Of a stretch of DNA of 7,022 bases, positions 5,220 through 7,022 are shown in pieces (the first letter of the stretch is position 1; each line of letters starts with the position of its first letter). The notes beneath the pieces are model-generated. The model was given only the letters and a program-made list of their open reading frames with translations. It had not been told where the DNA came from and ran no database searches. Location of the stretch: the NCBI GenBank assembly GCA_947374445.1, contig CANCBY010000126.1, forward strand, positions 1 through 7,022, written 5' to 3'. The position numbers and the translations under genes are program-made. This DNA is from Pseudobdellovibrionaceae bacterium (GTDB taxonomy: Bacteria > Bdellovibrionota > Bdellovibrionia > Bdellovibrionales > Bdellovibrionaceae).

Positions 5220-7022
5220 ATGAGCAAAAGTACAAGTACGATCACCAAGAGCAGCACCGCCGAATATTTCTCAAAAAACCTCCAACAAGTGGGGTTTTCT
5301 TCACCTTTAAAGGCCGTATTAACCACCCTCAAAGAGGCTGTTGATAACTCTTTAGATGCTTGCGAGCAGGCTGAAATTCTTCCTGAAATTCAAATTCAAA
5401 TCTCTCGTGTGGGGACTGGTTCGACGAAAAATACAGATCTTATTAAGATTGTTGTCGAGGACAATGGCCCTGGTATTGAGCCCGATGATTTGGCTAAAGT
5501 TTTCGGTGAATATTTGGCGTCGTCAAAGTTTGGCAAAGGCCAATGCTCTCGCGGTCAGCAAGGGATTGGTATCTCTGCGGCCACAACTTGGGCTCAGTTG
5601 ACCAATGCCAAAGGCGCTTTTGTCATGAGCAAAACTCCAAGCATGCGCAAAGCTATTCGTGGCCAAGTGGATGTCGATATCAAATCCAATATTGGTATTT
5701 TGAAAAATAAAGAGACCGTTGATTGGGATAAAAAATCAGGCGTTAAAGTTGAGTTTACCATCGATGGACGCGTGCAACTGAATGGTGATGGTGGATTGAT
5801 CACTTATCTTGAAGGCACAGTTTTGGTGAATCCACATTTAACTGTTCGTTACAAATTATTGGATCAAGATTGGGTCAAGATCGAGCGAGTTTCGAATGAA
5901 AGCCCTGCGATCCCTGAGGCGACTTTGCCTCATCCGCACACCTTTAAATTAGGTGAATTTATCACTCACTCCACTTTGTACGGAAAAACCAGCCTTGATA
6001 AGTTTTTGCGGACTGGTTTTTCACGCATCAGTGATCAGTCTATTTCTGATTTCACCAAAAAAGGTGTGTCAAAAACGATGTTGAACACGCCTGTGTCTTC
6101 GTTGAAACAAGAAGATTTCAAAAAAGTATTTCAAATTGTTCAAGACACAGAGCTGATGGCTCCTTCAACAAAATCAGTTTTGACTGTGGGCGAAGAAGCT
6201 CTTTCGCGTTCGATCAATCGTCTGGGCGAAATCGATTTCTTTTCTGTCGTGACCAGAAAACCAGCCATTTGTGACTTCAAGCCTGTCGTGGTTGAAGTGG
6301 CTTTGGCGCGTTTTACAAACCGCAATCTTGAGGCCGATGAACCGGTGCAACTTTTGCGTTTTGCGAACCGAGTGCCTCTTCAGTTCGATAAATCTGGTTG
6401 TGCCATCACTTGGGCCATTGAGTCTGTTAACTGGAAGAATTATGGCCTGCAACAGCCCAAAGGCTCGCTGCCGATTGGTCCCTATATTTTTGCGGTGTCG
6501 TTGGTTTCTCCGTTTATCAAATTTAAAAATGCTTCGAAAGAAACCATTGATGCCTCTGATGAACTCGTCGAAGAGATTCGCAGAGCTTTGATGCAAGCAG
6601 GGCAAAAGCTTTCTCGTCATATTAAAAAAGAATTTCGTGAAGCCGATCTCGAGAGAAAACTATCGCACATCGAACAGTTTGGTCCGATCTTGGTCGATGC
6701 CTTGGTGCGAATCACTAAATCTTCAAATGATCGAAAAAAGAGAGCCGAAGAGGGCCTAAAAAAGCTTTTGGGCCGTGATTCAGAGGCGGCTATTGCTCAC
6801 TTAGAAGAAGCTTCAACAAAACTTGCTGCACAAAAGACAAAAGATCGTAAAAAAATGGGCTTAGCGGATGAAGATGACGACGACGTCCCGGCCTCTCATA
6901 GTGAAGCTGATTTCGAAGGCTCTGATTCGGATGAGCCGATTTCAACAAAAAAACAGGGCACTGTAAAAAGCGCGGCGAAACCTGTTGAGAAAACAACTGC
7001 GAAGAAAGCTACACCGCCAACT
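5220..7022 (+). CDS. top6B: DNA topoisomerase VI subunit B, 3' partial
   Basis: Top6B is the ATPase subunit of the type IIB topoisomerase. With Top6A (Spo11-like) it passes one DNA duplex through a double-strand break in another, relaxing and decatenating DNA. The frame is open for 601 codons to the window edge. GHKL ATPase motifs are intact: the N-box EAVDNSLDA with Glu39 and Asn43, DNGPGI (81-86) and RGQQGIGIS (111-119). An H2TH-like segment follows near 256-282 (SLDKFLRTGFSRISDQSISDF). The transducer domain carries RFANRVPL (380-387), WKNYGL (405-410) and QPKGSLPIGP, where Lys414 matches the switch lysine that contacts ATP. The start fits the family because the SSTAEYFSKN helix lies only about ten residues in; the only purine-rich tract, AAGAG at 5213-5217, is weak and too close. 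Archaeal proteins often end soon after the transducer helices. Here a helical segment (about 470-545) is followed by an acidic stretch (EDDDDV) and a Lys/Ala/Thr-rich tail that runs off the window. Top6A is not in the window; it may lie downstream. Confidence 0.95.
   Translation, partial: MSKSTSTITKSSTAEYFSKNLQQVGFSSPLKAVLTTLKEAVDNSLDACEQAEILPEIQIQISRVGTGSTKNTDLIKIVVEDNGPGIEPDDLAKVFGEYLASSKFGKGQCSRGQQGIGISAATTWAQLTNAKGAFVMSKTPSMRKAIRGQVDVDIKSNIGILKNKETVDWDKKSGVKVEFTIDGRVQLNGDGGLITYLEGTVLVNPHLTVRYKLLDQDWVKIERVSNESPAIPEATLPHPHTFKLGEFITHSTLYGKTSLDKFLRTGFSRISDQSISDFTKKGVSKTMLNTPVSSLKQEDFKKVFQIVQDTELMAPSTKSVLTVGEEALSRSINRLGEIDFFSVVTRKPAICDFKPVVVEVALARFTNRNLEADEPVQLLRFANRVPLQFDKSGCAITWAIESVNWKNYGLQQPKGSLPIGPYIFAVSLVSPFIKFKNASKETIDASDELVEEIRRALMQAGQKLSRHIKKEFREADLERKLSHIEQFGPILVDALVRITKSSNDRKKRAEEGLKKLLGRDSEAAIAHLEEASTKLAAQKTKDRKKMGLADEDDDDVPASHSEADFEGSDSDEPISTKKQGTVKSAAKPVEKTTAKKATPPT

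Noticed and set aside
6271..6591. 106-codon open frame on the plus strand in another frame of top6B
   Set aside because: It overlaps strongly conserved Top6B motifs (RFANRVPL, WKNYGL, QPKGSLP) in a different frame and its own translation looks like out-of-frame sequence.
6174..6620. 148-codon open frame on the minus strand inside top6B
   Set aside because: It lies wholly antisense to the conserved transducer domain of Top6B, and its translation has no recognisable motif; it is a shadow of the coding strand.
2..7022. The whole window as one defence island or a single multi-gene system
   Set aside because: SNF2 ATPases, HNH proteins and topoisomerase-like ATPases all occur in defence loci, but the lipoprotein gene in the opposite orientation splits the set, and no integrase, repeats or other mobile-element signs are visible.

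Overview
The window looks like chromosomal DNA from a Gram-negative bacterium, most plausibly a Bdellovibrio-like predator or relative (Bdellovibrionota). This is inferred from three things: moderate GC, a Ser/Gly/Cys-rich lipoprotein with an asparagine-rich lipobox (YNNC), and a DNA topoisomerase VI B subunit in an otherwise bacterial gene set. No rRNA or other decisive taxonomic marker is present, so the assignment is tentative.

Layout. (1) Bases 2-3133, + strand: a large SNF2/Swi2-family ATPase whose reading frame is still open at the left edge, so its true N-terminus is probably outside the window. (2) Bases 3146-4633, - strand: a secreted lipoprotein of about 495 residues, convergent with the SNF2 gene (12 bp between stop codons). 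It carries two tandem copies of a roughly 90-100 residue domain with a GWAC signature, then a Gly/Ser linker, then a cysteine-rich C-terminal region. (3) Bases 4634-4779: a divergent intergenic region with small inverted repeats. (4) Bases 4780-5118, + strand: a small HNH endonuclease-fold protein. (5) Bases 5220-7022, + strand: topoisomerase VI subunit B, complete at the N-terminus and cut by the right edge. It has intact GHKL ATPase motifs, an H2TH segment, a transducer domain with the switch lysine, and an unusual acidic then Lys/Ala-rich C-terminal extension.

Three of the four genes (SNF2 ATPase, HNH protein, Top6B) act on DNA by family membership; the lipoprotein lies between them on the other strand. 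The HNH and top6B genes are co-directional, about 100 bp apart, and might be co-transcribed. Nothing in the sequence shows that all of these form one system. The most notable points are the bacterial Top6B with its extended tail, its HNH neighbour, and the duplicated GWAC domain of the lipoprotein. I saw no tRNA, rRNA, CRISPR array, insertion sequence or convincing intrinsic terminator. No stretch over 300 bases lacks a gene.
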